Below the pieces are notes generated by a model, which was not told where the DNA came from, did no database searches, and worked only from the letters and a program-made list of their open reading frames with translations. Shown piece after piece: positions 7,920 to 15,073 of a DNA stretch of 64,000 nucleotides. The DNA comes from G963665925 sp050596425. Its GTDB lineage: Bacteria > Bacillota > Clostridia > Peptostreptococcales > Acidaminobacteraceae. Position 1 is the stretch's first letter. Each line of letters starts with the position of its first letter. Location: the NCBI RefSeq assembly GCF_050596425.1, contig NZ_CP192292.1, positions 2,790,001-2,854,000 on the forward strand, in the 5' to 3' direction. Both the position numbers and the translations under genes were made by a program.

Positions 7920-8630
7920 TTAATCCTCCTTAATTATTGTCCCTAATTCTTCACCAAGAATGACACGTTTGATGTTGTCATCACCTTTAAGGCCGAACAC
8001 TTGAATTGGAATATTGTTTTCCATACATAGTGTGATAGCTGTTGTATCCATAACACCCAGTCCCTGATTAATGACATCGATATAAGTGATCTTGTCAATT
8101 TTTTTCGCTTCAGGATTAACCATTGGGTCACTATCATATACAGCATCCACTTTTTTAGCCAGCAAGATCAGTTCAGCTTCAATTTCAGCTGCTCTAAGAG
8201 CCGCAGTTGTATCAGTTGAGAAGAATGGATTGCCCGTTCCTGCTGAAAAGATAACCACACGTCCTTTTTCAAGGTGTCTAACAGCTCTTCTTCTTATGTA
8301 AGGTTCTGCAATTTGACGCATTTCAATCGCAGACATAACTCGAGACTGCATGCCTAAATTTTCCACAGCATCTTGTATGCCTAGGGAATTAATAACAGTC
8401 GCTAACATGCCCATATAGTCTGCTGTTGATCTGTCCATTGAATCATGGCTACGACCTCTCCAGAAGTTTCCGCCACCAATAACAACTGCAACCTGCACGC
8501 CCATATCAACGAGTTCTTTAATTTGCATAGCCACGCGATCAACAGTATCGTTGTCAATCCCAAAGCCTCTTTCGCCGGCCAGTGCTTCACCGCTTAGTTT
8601 AAGTATAACCCTTTTATATTTAGGTTCCAA
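7920..8630 (-). CDS. pyrH: UMP kinase
   Basis: Phosphorylates UMP to UDP with ATP in pyrimidine nucleotide synthesis; hexameric amino-acid-kinase fold. The chosen start gives 236 aa beginning EPKYKRVILKLSGEAL, which matches the family N-terminus. An in-frame ATG lies 15 nt further upstream (8645), but it has no SD, whereas GGAGG sits 7 nt before the TTG at 8630; the TTG is therefore preferred. Other motifs are VIGGGNFWRGR, FSAGTGNPFFSTDTTAALRA and the Asp/Lys-rich uridylate region. First gene of pyrH-frr-(74 aa)-uppS-cdsA. Confidence 0.97.
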   Translation of the reverse strand: MEPKYKRVILKLSGEALAGERGFGIDNDTVDRVAMQIKELVDMGVQVAVVIGGGNFWRGRSHDSMDRSTADYMGMLATVINSLGIQDAVENLGMQSRVMSAIEMRQIAEPYIRRRAVRHLEKGRVVIFSAGTGNPFFSTDTTAALRAAEIEAELILLAKKVDAVYDSDPMVNPEAKKIDKITYIDVINQGLGVMDTTAITLCMENNIPIQVFGLKGDDNIKRVILGEELGTIIKED

Positions 8631-8773
8631 AGAAGATACCTCCATTCCAAAGAAAAGATTCTACACAAGGGGCCCATATCCCTTTAAAAAATGCAAAATC
8701 ACAAAGAAACATTTATTTTGACACTTATTTCATTCAAAAAGTCCGAACACATGAAAAAACAAGTGTCTTCATC

Positions 8774-8803
8774 AGTATACCCGCTTTAAAAAAGAGAACA
8801 CAA
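8774..8803 (-). promoter_or_regulatory. Candidate pyrH promoter overlapping the tsf terminator
   Basis: TTGTGT (8803-8798), an 18-nt spacer and TATACT (8779-8774). The -35 box lies in the hairpin of the tsf terminator. Use of this site would give pyrH an untranslated leader of about 135 nt. No strong alternative is visible between it and pyrH. Confidence 0.35.
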
Positions 8804-8816
8804 AAGTGTTCTCTTT
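8788..8816 (-). terminator. Rho-independent terminator after tsf
   Basis: Stem AAAGAGAACAC / GTGTTCTCTTT (8791-8801 with 8806-8816), 11 bp, a 4-nt loop and a T6 tract on the minus strand (complement of 8793-8788). It lies 20 nt after the tsf stop. Confidence 0.93.
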
Positions 8817-8835
8817 CTGAGCAACTGTGAATGAA

Positions 8836-9486
8836 TTAGCCTTGAAGCTGCTTAGCAACTTCTTCAGCAAAGTTTTCTTCTTTCTTTTCGATACCTTCGC
8901 CCACTTCGAAACGAGCAAAACGACGGATTGAAAGGTTCTCACCGATTGTTGCAATCTTTTCGTTTAGTAGAGACTGGATATCTTGGTCTGGGTTCTTAAC
9001 AAATGCTTGCTCAAGAAGGCAGTTTTCCTTGTAGTATTTTTCAATACGACCAACAACCATCTTCTCAACGATGTGCTCAGGCTTGCCTTCGTTAAGAGCT
9101 TGTGCCTTAAGAACTTCTTTTTCACGCTCGATTGCGTCTGCTGGTACCTCTTCACGCTTAACGTATAGAGGATTAGAAGCCGCGATTTGCATTGCAACGT
9201 CTTTCGCAAAATCTTGGAAAGATGGGTTTTTAGCAACGAAATCTGTTTCAGAGTTGATTTCAACAAGAACACCAATACGACCGCCGCCGTGGATGTAAGA
9301 AGTTACGATACCTTCTGCAGCCACACGACCAGCTTTCTTAGCCGCTTTCGCCAGGCCTTTTTCACGAAGAAAATCTACTGCTTCTTCGATGTTTCCATTC
9401 TTTTCAGTCAGAGCTTTTTTACAATCTAGCATACCTGCGCCAGTTTTCTCGCGCAGTTCTTTAACCATTGCAGCTGTTACTGCCAT
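8836..9486 (-). CDS. tsf: Translation elongation factor Ts
   Basis: Guanine-nucleotide exchange factor for EF-Tu. From the ATG at 9486 the protein is 216 aa and begins MAVTAAMVKELREKTGAGML, the family N-terminus with the TDFV motif (ETDFVAKN) further on. AAGGAGG lies 7 nt upstream of this ATG. An in-frame upstream ATG at 9510 lies before the SD and is rejected. Follows rpsB as in most bacteria. Confidence 0.97.
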   Translation of the reverse strand: MAVTAAMVKELREKTGAGMLDCKKALTEKNGNIEEAVDFLREKGLAKAAKKAGRVAAEGIVTSYIHGGGRIGVLVEINSETDFVAKNPSFQDFAKDVAMQIAASNPLYVKREEVPADAIEREKEVLKAQALNEGKPEHIVEKMVVGRIEKYYKENCLLEQAFVKNPDQDIQSLLNEKIATIGENLSIRRFARFEVGEGIEKKEENFAEEVAKQLQG

Positions 9487-9536
9487 AGGAATTCCTCCTT
9501 CAAAATACATATGTTGTTTGTCGATCTTATTAAAGA

Positions 9537-9558
9537 AGGTAAGAGTTTCCCCTTACCT
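9537..9558 (-). other. Short hairpin between rpsB and tsf
   Basis: AGGTAAG (9537-9543) and CTTACCT (9552-9558) can form a 7-bp stem with an 8-nt loop, followed on the minus strand by TCTTTA. It may be a weak attenuator or an mRNA processing site tuning tsf relative to rpsB. The T-tract is too poor to call it a terminator. Confidence 0.4.
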
Positions 9559-9570
9559 ATTTATATCTAT

Positions 9571-10284
9571 CTACGCTTCAGCAGGAGCTTCTTCCATAGA
9601 TTCGCCTTGCATACCTTCTAGACATGCGTCAGCCATCTTACCAGATAGAAGTTTTACTGCACGGATAGCGTCGTCATTACCAGGAATTACGAAGTCAACT
9701 TCGTCTGGATCACAGTTAGTATCAACAATAGCAACTACTGGGATACCTAGTGTACGCGCTTCAGCGATAGCGATTTTTTCTTTCTTAGGGTCAACCACGA
9801 ACATAGCCTTTGGTAGATCAGTCATATCTCTGATACCGCCAAGGAACTTGTTAAGCTTTTCTTTCTTTTGACGTAGCTTTAGTACTTCTTTCTTTGGAAG
9901 TGCTTCGAAAGTACCGTCTTCTTCCATAGCTTCAAGCTTTTCTAGAAGGTCAATTCTCTTCTTGATTGTCTTAAAGTTTGTAAGCATACCACCCAACCAT
10001 CTTTGGTTAACGTAGTACATACCAGCACGCTTAGCTTCTGTTTCGATAGATTCTTGAGCTTGCTTTTTCGTACCAACAAAGATAACTTTGCCGCCCTCTT
10101 CAGCAACTTCTCTAATGAAGCTGTAAGCTTCTTCTACCTTACGAACAGTTTTTTGAAGGTCGATAATGTAGATTCCGTTTCTTTCTGTAAAGATGAAACG
10201 AGCCATCTTTGGGTTCCATCTTCTTGTTTGGTGACCAAAGTGTACACCTGCTTCAAGAAGTTGTTTCATTGAAATTACTGACAT
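9571..10284 (-). CDS. rpsB: Ribosomal protein S2
   Basis: Small-subunit protein S2, 237 aa from the ATG at 10284, which has AAGGAGG upstream at good spacing. Begins MSVISMKQLLEAGVHFGHQTRRWNPKM, with IIDLQKTVRKVEEAY and GVPVVAIVDTNCDPDEVDFVIPGNDDA-type motifs further on. An in-frame ATG at 10326 lies within the leader hairpin and before the SD, so it is not the start. It directly follows the flagellar cluster, the same junction as in Bacillus (swrB-rpsB). Confidence 0.98.
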   Translation of the reverse strand: MSVISMKQLLEAGVHFGHQTRRWNPKMARFIFTERNGIYIIDLQKTVRKVEEAYSFIREVAEEGGKVIFVGTKKQAQESIETEAKRAGMYYVNQRWLGGMLTNFKTIKKRIDLLEKLEAMEEDGTFEALPKKEVLKLRQKKEKLNKFLGGIRDMTDLPKAMFVVDPKKEKIAIAEARTLGIPVVAIVDTNCDPDEVDFVIPGNDDAIRAVKLLSGKMADACLEGMQGESMEEAPAEA

Positions 10285-10324
10285 ATTAATGTCCTCCTTA
10301 AGTTTATCCTCCCCGTCACTCAAC

Positions 10325-10355
10325 ATATCAGGAACCTTTCGGCACCACCTGATAT
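10325..10355 (-). promoter_or_regulatory. rpsB leader hairpin, candidate S2 autoregulatory element
   Basis: In the 5' untranslated region ATATCAGG (minus, 10355-10348) pairs with CCTGATAT (10332-10325), 8 bp. The interior can form a short GCC-GAAA-GGT helix capped by a GNRA tetraloop beside an asymmetric bulge. A structured leader between promoter and SD suggests feedback control by the ribosomal protein. That function is inferred. Confidence 0.45.
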
Positions 10356-10385
10356 TTATGGCGGGTGTGTATTGTTACCTCAAGT

Positions 10386-10414
10386 AGTATACCACATGAA
10401 AAAACACCGAGCAA
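10386..10414 (-). promoter_or_regulatory. rpsB-tsf promoter
   Basis: TTGCTC (10414-10409), a 17-nt spacer and TATACT (10391-10386) on the minus strand, about 100 nt before rpsB. The -35 box overlaps the 3' arm of the preceding terminator-like repeat. Confidence 0.55.
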
Positions 10415-10464
10415 CATAAAATCGGCTAAATATTGTAATCCAGTCGACTTTTTTATTCGGTGTT
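10399..10464 (-). terminator. Terminator-like repeat at the end of the flagellar cluster
   Basis: AACACCGA (minus, 10464-10457) and TCGGTGTT (10410-10403) are perfect 8-bp arms, followed by a T6 tract (complement of 10404-10399). The loop is unusually long (46 nt). The 5' arm starts in the stop codon of the upstream gene. Weaker than a standard terminator, so partial read-through into rpsB is possible. Confidence 0.5.
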
Positions 10465-10927
10465 ATTTTTTTGTTTTTAAAAGAAGCTGAAGTTCACCAA
10501 CGCCCATGTTAAGCGCTTTAGCTATTTGACCAATGGATTGACCCTCCTGGCGCATTCTAACGGCTTCATGACAGATCTTTTCCTGCTCGTTGAGTACTTG
10601 TTCATCTTGTTTGTCAGCGATCACTCTAGCCCTTCTAACAGGTAGACTCAAAGTCTCAAACTTCTCTTGCAAGAGTTCGATTTCTTTGTCGTGAACACTG
10701 TACTTGCCCTCTAAATCTGAGACAATCTCATAGTAAGCAGCATTAAGGTCATCCAGCTCTTTTTCAACTTTCTTAAGATACTGCATGACCTGATCCACAT
10801 TCTCATCGCTTAAACTATTAAAGGATCGTTTCTGATCTCGACTTGCTCTTAACAGTTCTCTTCTTATTAAAAGCGTGGAGACAAGCACAATTGTAACACC
10901 AACAATTATGCTAAGTATTCCAATCAA
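10463..10927 (-). CDS. SwrB-like membrane-anchored protein
   Basis: 154 aa. One N-terminal membrane segment (about 2-21), then a charged coiled coil (about 35-95), and a C-terminal helix-turn-helix-like end (EGQSIGQIAKALNMGVGELQLLL, about 128-150). It lies between the sigD/fapA genes and rpsB, exactly where Bacillus has swrB, a membrane protein that promotes flagellar basal-body assembly and sigma-D activity; architecture and length (about 167 aa in Bacillus) also fit. Sequence identity to SwrB cannot be judged here. Starts at a TTG with a weak SD, 4 nt after the preceding gene. Confidence 0.65.
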   Translation of the reverse strand: MIGILSIIVGVTIVLVSTLLIRRELLRASRDQKRSFNSLSDENVDQVMQYLKKVEKELDDLNAAYYEIVSDLEGKYSVHDKEIELLQEKFETLSLPVRRARVIADKQDEQVLNEQEKICHEAVRMRQEGQSIGQIAKALNMGVGELQLLLKTKK

Positions 10928-10931
10928 AATA

Positions 10932-11270
10932 TCACACTTTCATATCAAACCGATGATACCCTAAACCATATCCCTTATTTGGATCAATCTTATCTTTTTC
11001 AGGTTCATCTTCGTCTTTTTTCTCATTTTTCTTTTTCTTTGCGCTTCTTTTTTGAGCCTGACCACGGTTTTTCTCTTCATCTTTAATTTTTTCTTCTTCT
11101 TTTTGATGATACGTGTTCACTTGCTTAAGCTTCTGATCAGCCACCTGCTGGGTTGTCATTTGCTGCTGGTGCTGAGTGTTGGCTTCTTTGTGAACAACGG
11201 TTTCCTTGGCCTGCTTGAAGCTTTCTACTCTTGGAAGAATTACCTGCATATCAATAGGTCTGAGTGGCAT
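10932..11270 (-). CDS. Small highly charged protein of the flagellar cluster, function unknown
   Basis: 112 aa from the ATG at 11270 (AGAGGTG 6 nt upstream); a GTG nine bases earlier is the alternative. Only the ends look ordered: MPLRPIDMQVILPR at the start and GYGLGYHRFDMKV at the end. The middle (about 30-95) is Gln-, Lys- and Glu-rich and probably disordered or helical. No membrane segment or signal peptide. It is 4 nt from the SwrB-like gene and next to fapA, so a role in flagellar assembly is likely by position only. I do not recognise a named family. Confidence 0.7.
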   Translation of the reverse strand: MPLRPIDMQVILPRVESFKQAKETVVHKEANTQHQQQMTTQQVADQKLKQVNTYHQKEEEKIKDEEKNRGQAQKRSAKKKKNEKKDEDEPEKDKIDPNKGYGLGYHRFDMKV

Positions 11271-11283
11271 TTGCCTCACCTCT

Positions 11284-12690
11284 CTATCTTCTTACAGTTG
11301 TTATTTCTCCTTCATATTTGCAAATCTCAGCATCTTTTATGAGATTTTTAACATTATAGTGAGAATGCCCAATGGTTACTTTTGTACCTGGATGCACCTC
11401 TGAAGCAATAACTTTAGAACCCTGAAGCTTATTGATTCTTTCTTGCAGATCCTTAAGTTCTGTCGCAAAGCTTGTTAAATCATTGTGGTACTCAATTTTA
11501 CTCAACTTGGTTTTATTGAGCATGACCTTTAACTGATCGTTGTTTGGAGCAGCAGCGGTTTGACGATTAAGCATATTCAGCGCCTGATCCAGTTTTTTTA
11601 TATTTTCCCTTTGCTCCTTGATTTTGTCCGTTAAAAACTGATACCTTTCAATGAGCTCAGAGTCTACCCCAAGCTGAATTTTTGTCTGAGTGCCCATATC
11701 AGAACCAATCACCTTGGCTGATATCTGGTCCTTAGCCTTGATCTCGCCACCGACAATAAGACCCTTTCGGCCTGACACTTTTATCTCGCCATCACACACG
11801 ATTTTTGAGTGCATGATTGCATCTGCTTCAATATTGCCTTTGACTTTGGCATGACAATTGTTGATAAAACGACCAATAAGGTTGCCATCACATTCAATGA
11901 CAGCTTCGTCTTGTCCCTGTATGCCACGTCCAACAATAATATCACCTGTGGCTGTAATTTTAGCGCCTTCAACAACGCCCTGCACTTCAACATCACCATC
12001 ACATTCAATGGTATAACCAGTCACAACATTGCCCGTCACTAGAATTTTGCCTTTAAAGGTCACATTACCGGTTTTTACACCGACATCGCCTCGTATTTCT
12101 AATATTTCAATAATTGAAATACGCTGCCCCTCCATCTTGATTGTGCCATCTGTTGAAGCAATGAGCTGGTAACCATCTTCGCTGACTTCAACATTTTTTC
12201 CAAATTTGAAGTTGGCAATTTTACCTGGTTTGCCTTTAATATTCTTTCCCGTCACAGTTAGGCCAGGCGTCCCTTCTGTTGGGTCAACTTTCTCTGCGAG
12301 CACATCTCCTTTTTTTACGGTTGTGAACGCATCTATTTCTTTAAAATCGACCGACCCATCTTCAAGCATTTTGGGCTTGGCCTCTTTATCAATGTCCACT
12401 AAATATTTTATTTCTCCATCTCGTCCATTCTGATGCGGCTTCCCCTTTGCCACAATGACAGACTGAATGTTATTAGGATTTTGTGCGATGGAATCCACAA
12501 CATCCAAGTCTATACCGACAGTCACATTTTTCTCTTTTAAGGTTGTCAAAATAAAATCGTGCGTCACAAGGTCAGGTTTATCACCGGGATCAACAGTTAT
12601 CGATGCAGAATAATAGTCACCTGCAATAGATACCTTCACACTTGGTCCTTGCTTTTCTTCTGTGCCTTGTGTCTGTGTCTCATCTGTCAT
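11284..12690 (-). CDS. FapA family protein (DUF342)
   Basis: 468 aa. The N-terminal half is the FapA/DUF342 region; the centre (about 190-330) is a repetitive beta-rich stretch with many GxI/V turns (VKTGNVTFKGKILVTGNV, GDIIVGRGIQGQ, CDGNLIGRFINN), typical of a polymerising beta-helix. The C-terminal part (about 340-440) is a coiled coil. Members of the family occur with flagellar genes and in Vibrio influence polar flagellation. The ATG at 12690 has AGGTGG upstream; a GTG 9 nt earlier overlaps that SD and is less likely. Lies 26 nt after sigD. Confidence 0.8.
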   Translation of the reverse strand: MTDETQTQGTEEKQGPSVKVSIAGDYYSASITVDPGDKPDLVTHDFILTTLKEKNVTVGIDLDVVDSIAQNPNNIQSVIVAKGKPHQNGRDGEIKYLVDIDKEAKPKMLEDGSVDFKEIDAFTTVKKGDVLAEKVDPTEGTPGLTVTGKNIKGKPGKIANFKFGKNVEVSEDGYQLIASTDGTIKMEGQRISIIEILEIRGDVGVKTGNVTFKGKILVTGNVVTGYTIECDGDVEVQGVVEGAKITATGDIIVGRGIQGQDEAVIECDGNLIGRFINNCHAKVKGNIEADAIMHSKIVCDGEIKVSGRKGLIVGGEIKAKDQISAKVIGSDMGTQTKIQLGVDSELIERYQFLTDKIKEQRENIKKLDQALNMLNRQTAAAPNNDQLKVMLNKTKLSKIEYHNDLTSFATELKDLQERINKLQGSKVIASEVHPGTKVTIGHSHYNVKNLIKDAEICKYEGEITTVRR

Positions 12691-12716
12691 TTTGACCACC
12701 TGCCATTCTATATTCT

Positions 12717-13457
12717 CTAGTATAAGTCTTCCACAGCTCCCCGTAATTTCAGTATCGCCTTTGAATGCAATTGTGAAATTCGTGATTCCGATATTTCGAG
12801 CACACCAGCAATTTCCTTATATGTGAGCTCTGAAAAATAGTACAAATTAATAATCATCTTCTCTCTTTCAGGAAGTGACTCTATTCTTTCCTGTAAGAGT
12901 TTTTTTGTTTCTTTATCAAAAAGATTGCCTTCTGGGCTTATCTCACGATCATCTGACCGAATGCTAAAATTGGAATTTTCCGAAAGCTTTTCGTCCAGAG
13001 ATATAACCGATAGAGCACTGGCTTCCCCTAAAAACTTATTCAATTCCTTTGGTGTCATATCCAGCTCGTCTGCAAGCATTTGGTCTGTGATATTGTCGCC
13101 GTGTAAATTATGAAGTTTGCTTAAAACTTCATCAAGCTGTTTGAATTTTTGACGTGTGCTTCGTGGTATCCAGTCGAGGGCCCTGATCTGATCCACAATG
13201 GCTCCCCTGATGCGAATATTTGCATACGTCTCAAACTTAACATTCTTTGATATATCAAACTTCTCAATGGCATCAATAAGACCAATTATACCGTAGCTTA
13301 CGAGGTCATCGAAGTCTACATTTGCATTAAATGACGAGTATAAACGACCTGCAATGATTTTTACAAGCTCGACGTATTCAACTATTAAAGTCTCTTTGGC
13401 GTTTTGGCTGCCATCATTCTTATACGCCTTCCACTCTTCGCTAAGATTTCTCGACAT
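12717..13457 (-). CDS. sigD: Flagellar/motility sigma factor sigma-28 (SigD/FliA)
   Basis: RNA polymerase sigma factor for late flagellar and chemotaxis genes, 246 aa. Region 2 has DDLVSYGIIGLIDAIEKFD and FETYANIRIRGAIVDQIRALDW, the diagnostic sigma-28 stretch; region 3 follows; region 4 (ELTYKEIAGVLEISESRISQLHSKA, about 205-230) contacts the -35 box. The gene is near the end of the flagellar cluster, as in Bacillus. In Bacillus such a distal position keeps the sigD transcript low and variable. No flgM anti-sigma gene is in the window. A matching sigma-28 promoter precedes flgB. Confidence 0.95.
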   Translation of the reverse strand: MSRNLSEEWKAYKNDGSQNAKETLIVEYVELVKIIAGRLYSSFNANVDFDDLVSYGIIGLIDAIEKFDISKNVKFETYANIRIRGAIVDQIRALDWIPRSTRQKFKQLDEVLSKLHNLHGDNITDQMLADELDMTPKELNKFLGEASALSVISLDEKLSENSNFSIRSDDREISPEGNLFDKETKKLLQERIESLPEREKMIINLYYFSELTYKEIAGVLEISESRISQLHSKAILKLRGAVEDLY

Positions 13458-13486
13458 GCCATACTCGTCCCCTTCATAATGCGCTA

Positions 13487-13972
13487 CTATACTGTCTTAG
13501 TTCCGTGACCAATTGTTTTAATCAACAATCTGCCATCTTCAGGGTAAAATTCAATCGTTCTACCAAAATTGCCGCCAGTATCATCTGCTTTAAGGGGAAT
13601 CCCCATGTCTTTCAAAATAGACCGAACAGCATCAGCATTGCGGGCACCTATCTTCATCATATCGTTTTTACTCGAAAATGAGAACATTTGTGCTCCACCA
13701 GCAATTTTTCCTACTAGGCGCCTTTTATTGGCGCCTTTTTTTATCATTTCATCAATCATATCATCAATTGCCGTATCAGCAAACTTGGCTCTATTTGAAT
13801 TGTTTCGAATGGTTTGACTGTTTGGCAACATGATATGTGCCAAGCCTGAAACCTTCGTAACAGGATCATACAAACAAATCCCTATACAAGATCCCAGTCC
13901 TAAAGTTGACAAAACTTCAGGAGGACCTGTTACTTTTAAATCTGCCATTCCAACCTTTATCACTTGACTCAT
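13487..13972 (-). CDS. cheD: Chemoreceptor glutamine deamidase CheD
   Basis: Deamidates specific glutamines in chemoreceptors and binds and stimulates CheC. 161 aa. The catalytic pair is C29 in GLGSCIGICLYD and H46 in GLAHIMLP, with the expected downstream KIAGGAQMF and NTGG-like motif (TGGNFGRTIEF). The ATG overlaps the cheC stop by 4 nt, so CheC and CheD, which act as a complex, are translationally coupled. The receptor gene at 56266-58446 carries a matching CheD target motif. Confidence 0.95.
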   Translation of the reverse strand: MSQVIKVGMADLKVTGPPEVLSTLGLGSCIGICLYDPVTKVSGLAHIMLPNSQTIRNNSNRAKFADTAIDDMIDEMIKKGANKRRLVGKIAGGAQMFSFSSKNDMMKIGARNADAVRSILKDMGIPLKADDTGGNFGRTIEFYPEDGRLLIKTIGHGTKTV

Positions 13973-14586
13973 ATCTGTATTCCCAGGCTTCCAAACAAAG
14001 TATCATAAGAATCCAAGTCAGGAACAAGGAAAAAGAATCCTCTCACTGAGTCATTCTCTTGTAGTTCTATAAACTCATTCTCAATAATAAGAATTTTGTC
14101 GCTAACTTGGCCAAACTCTATTGCAGGCACACTCAAGACAGCACCTGCCATATCTATTGCTATGGATGGAATGGAAATTTTAATATTCAGGTTAGTCAGG
14201 CCTGAAAGTGATGAAATATACGATCCTGAAAGTATATTACCAATCTCTTTAAGTGCCGAGAATGTAAACTCATCAAGTGTGTTTTCCTCTCTAGGCATCA
14301 ATAGGCTTACAAGAGCAAGGGCATCTTCAATGTTTAGTACAAACATGATGCTCCCATCTATGTCACCCTCAATTTTAAAGAATATCCCACATACTTGATT
14401 TTCAGCGCCACCAAGTATTTCTGGCACCTCAGAAAAATCAAGTACATTGACTTTCGGAACGTTCATATCTACTTTTTTGTTAATCATTTTGGCCAAAGCC
14501 GTTGCCGCATTTCCGGCACCAATGTTGCCTATTTCTTTTAAAACATCTAGGACAATTGTGTCCATTTGCTCAATATAACCACTCAT
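13969..14586 (-). CDS. cheC: CheY-P phosphatase CheC
   Basis: Hydrolyses phosphorylated CheY to adapt the chemotactic signal. 205 aa with the two duplicated half-sites E18-IG-N21 (KEIGNIGAGNAAT) and E114-IG-N117 (KEIGNILSGSY). The second has S/Y in place of the usual AGN, but the catalytic E and N are kept. The ATG at 14586 has AGGAG 7 nt upstream; a GTG six bases earlier is too close to the SD. Coupled to cheD. Confidence 0.94.
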   Translation of the reverse strand: MSGYIEQMDTIVLDVLKEIGNIGAGNAATALAKMINKKVDMNVPKVNVLDFSEVPEILGGAENQVCGIFFKIEGDIDGSIMFVLNIEDALALVSLLMPREENTLDEFTFSALKEIGNILSGSYISSLSGLTNLNIKISIPSIAIDMAGAVLSVPAIEFGQVSDKILIIENEFIELQENDSVRGFFFLVPDLDSYDTLFGSLGIQI

Positions 14587-14606
14587 AAACACGCTCCTGT
14601 CTTGGA

Positions 14607-15047
14607 TTACTCTGCTTCAATGCTCTCGATTCCAAGAACTTTTTTAAGATCAATCAGCATGACTATTCGTCCGTCATGCTTTCCGATTTCGCGAACGAAA
14701 TCATCACTACCAGCCTTGATACTCGGCGCAGGATCCACATTGTCCCTATCTATCTGGAATACTTCTGAGGATGAATCAGCAATCATACCCACTGTGTACT
14801 CTTTGTAATTTACAATAATAATTCTGGATTCATCTGTAAAATCCTCCCTTGGAATTGAAAATCTTTTTCTCAGATCAATCACAGGGATAACATTACCACG
14901 AAGATTCACAACACCTTCCACATGTTCATCTGTATAGGGAACACGTGTTATCGGAAGCATTTTTTCAATGTTTTCTACATATTTTATGTCAATTCCATAG
15001 GATTCTTCTTTGACTCTGAATACAACATATTCCTTGATATTACTCAT
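14607..15047 (-). CDS. cheW: Chemotaxis coupling protein CheW
   Basis: Adaptor linking chemoreceptors to the CheA kinase, 146 aa, single CheW domain. Conserved core: YGIDIKYVENIEKMLPITRVPYTDEHVEGVVNLRGNVIPVIDLRKRF (written here only as landmark positions about 17-63), followed by the DEHV and SIEA end. AAAGGAG precedes the ATG. Lies between cheA and cheC. Confidence 0.96.
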   Translation of the reverse strand: MSNIKEYVVFRVKEESYGIDIKYVENIEKMLPITRVPYTDEHVEGVVNLRGNVIPVIDLRKRFSIPREDFTDESRIIIVNYKEYTVGMIADSSSEVFQIDRDNVDPAPSIKAGSDDFVREIGKHDGRIVMLIDLKKVLGIESIEAE

Positions 15048-15073
15048 GGCTTTCTCTCCTTTGCACTGTCATA

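Noticed and set aside
9389..9871. 160-codon plus-strand open frame over rpsB/tsf
   Set aside because: Antisense to the certain genes rpsB and tsf, no SD and no recognisable protein; a shadow of codon bias.
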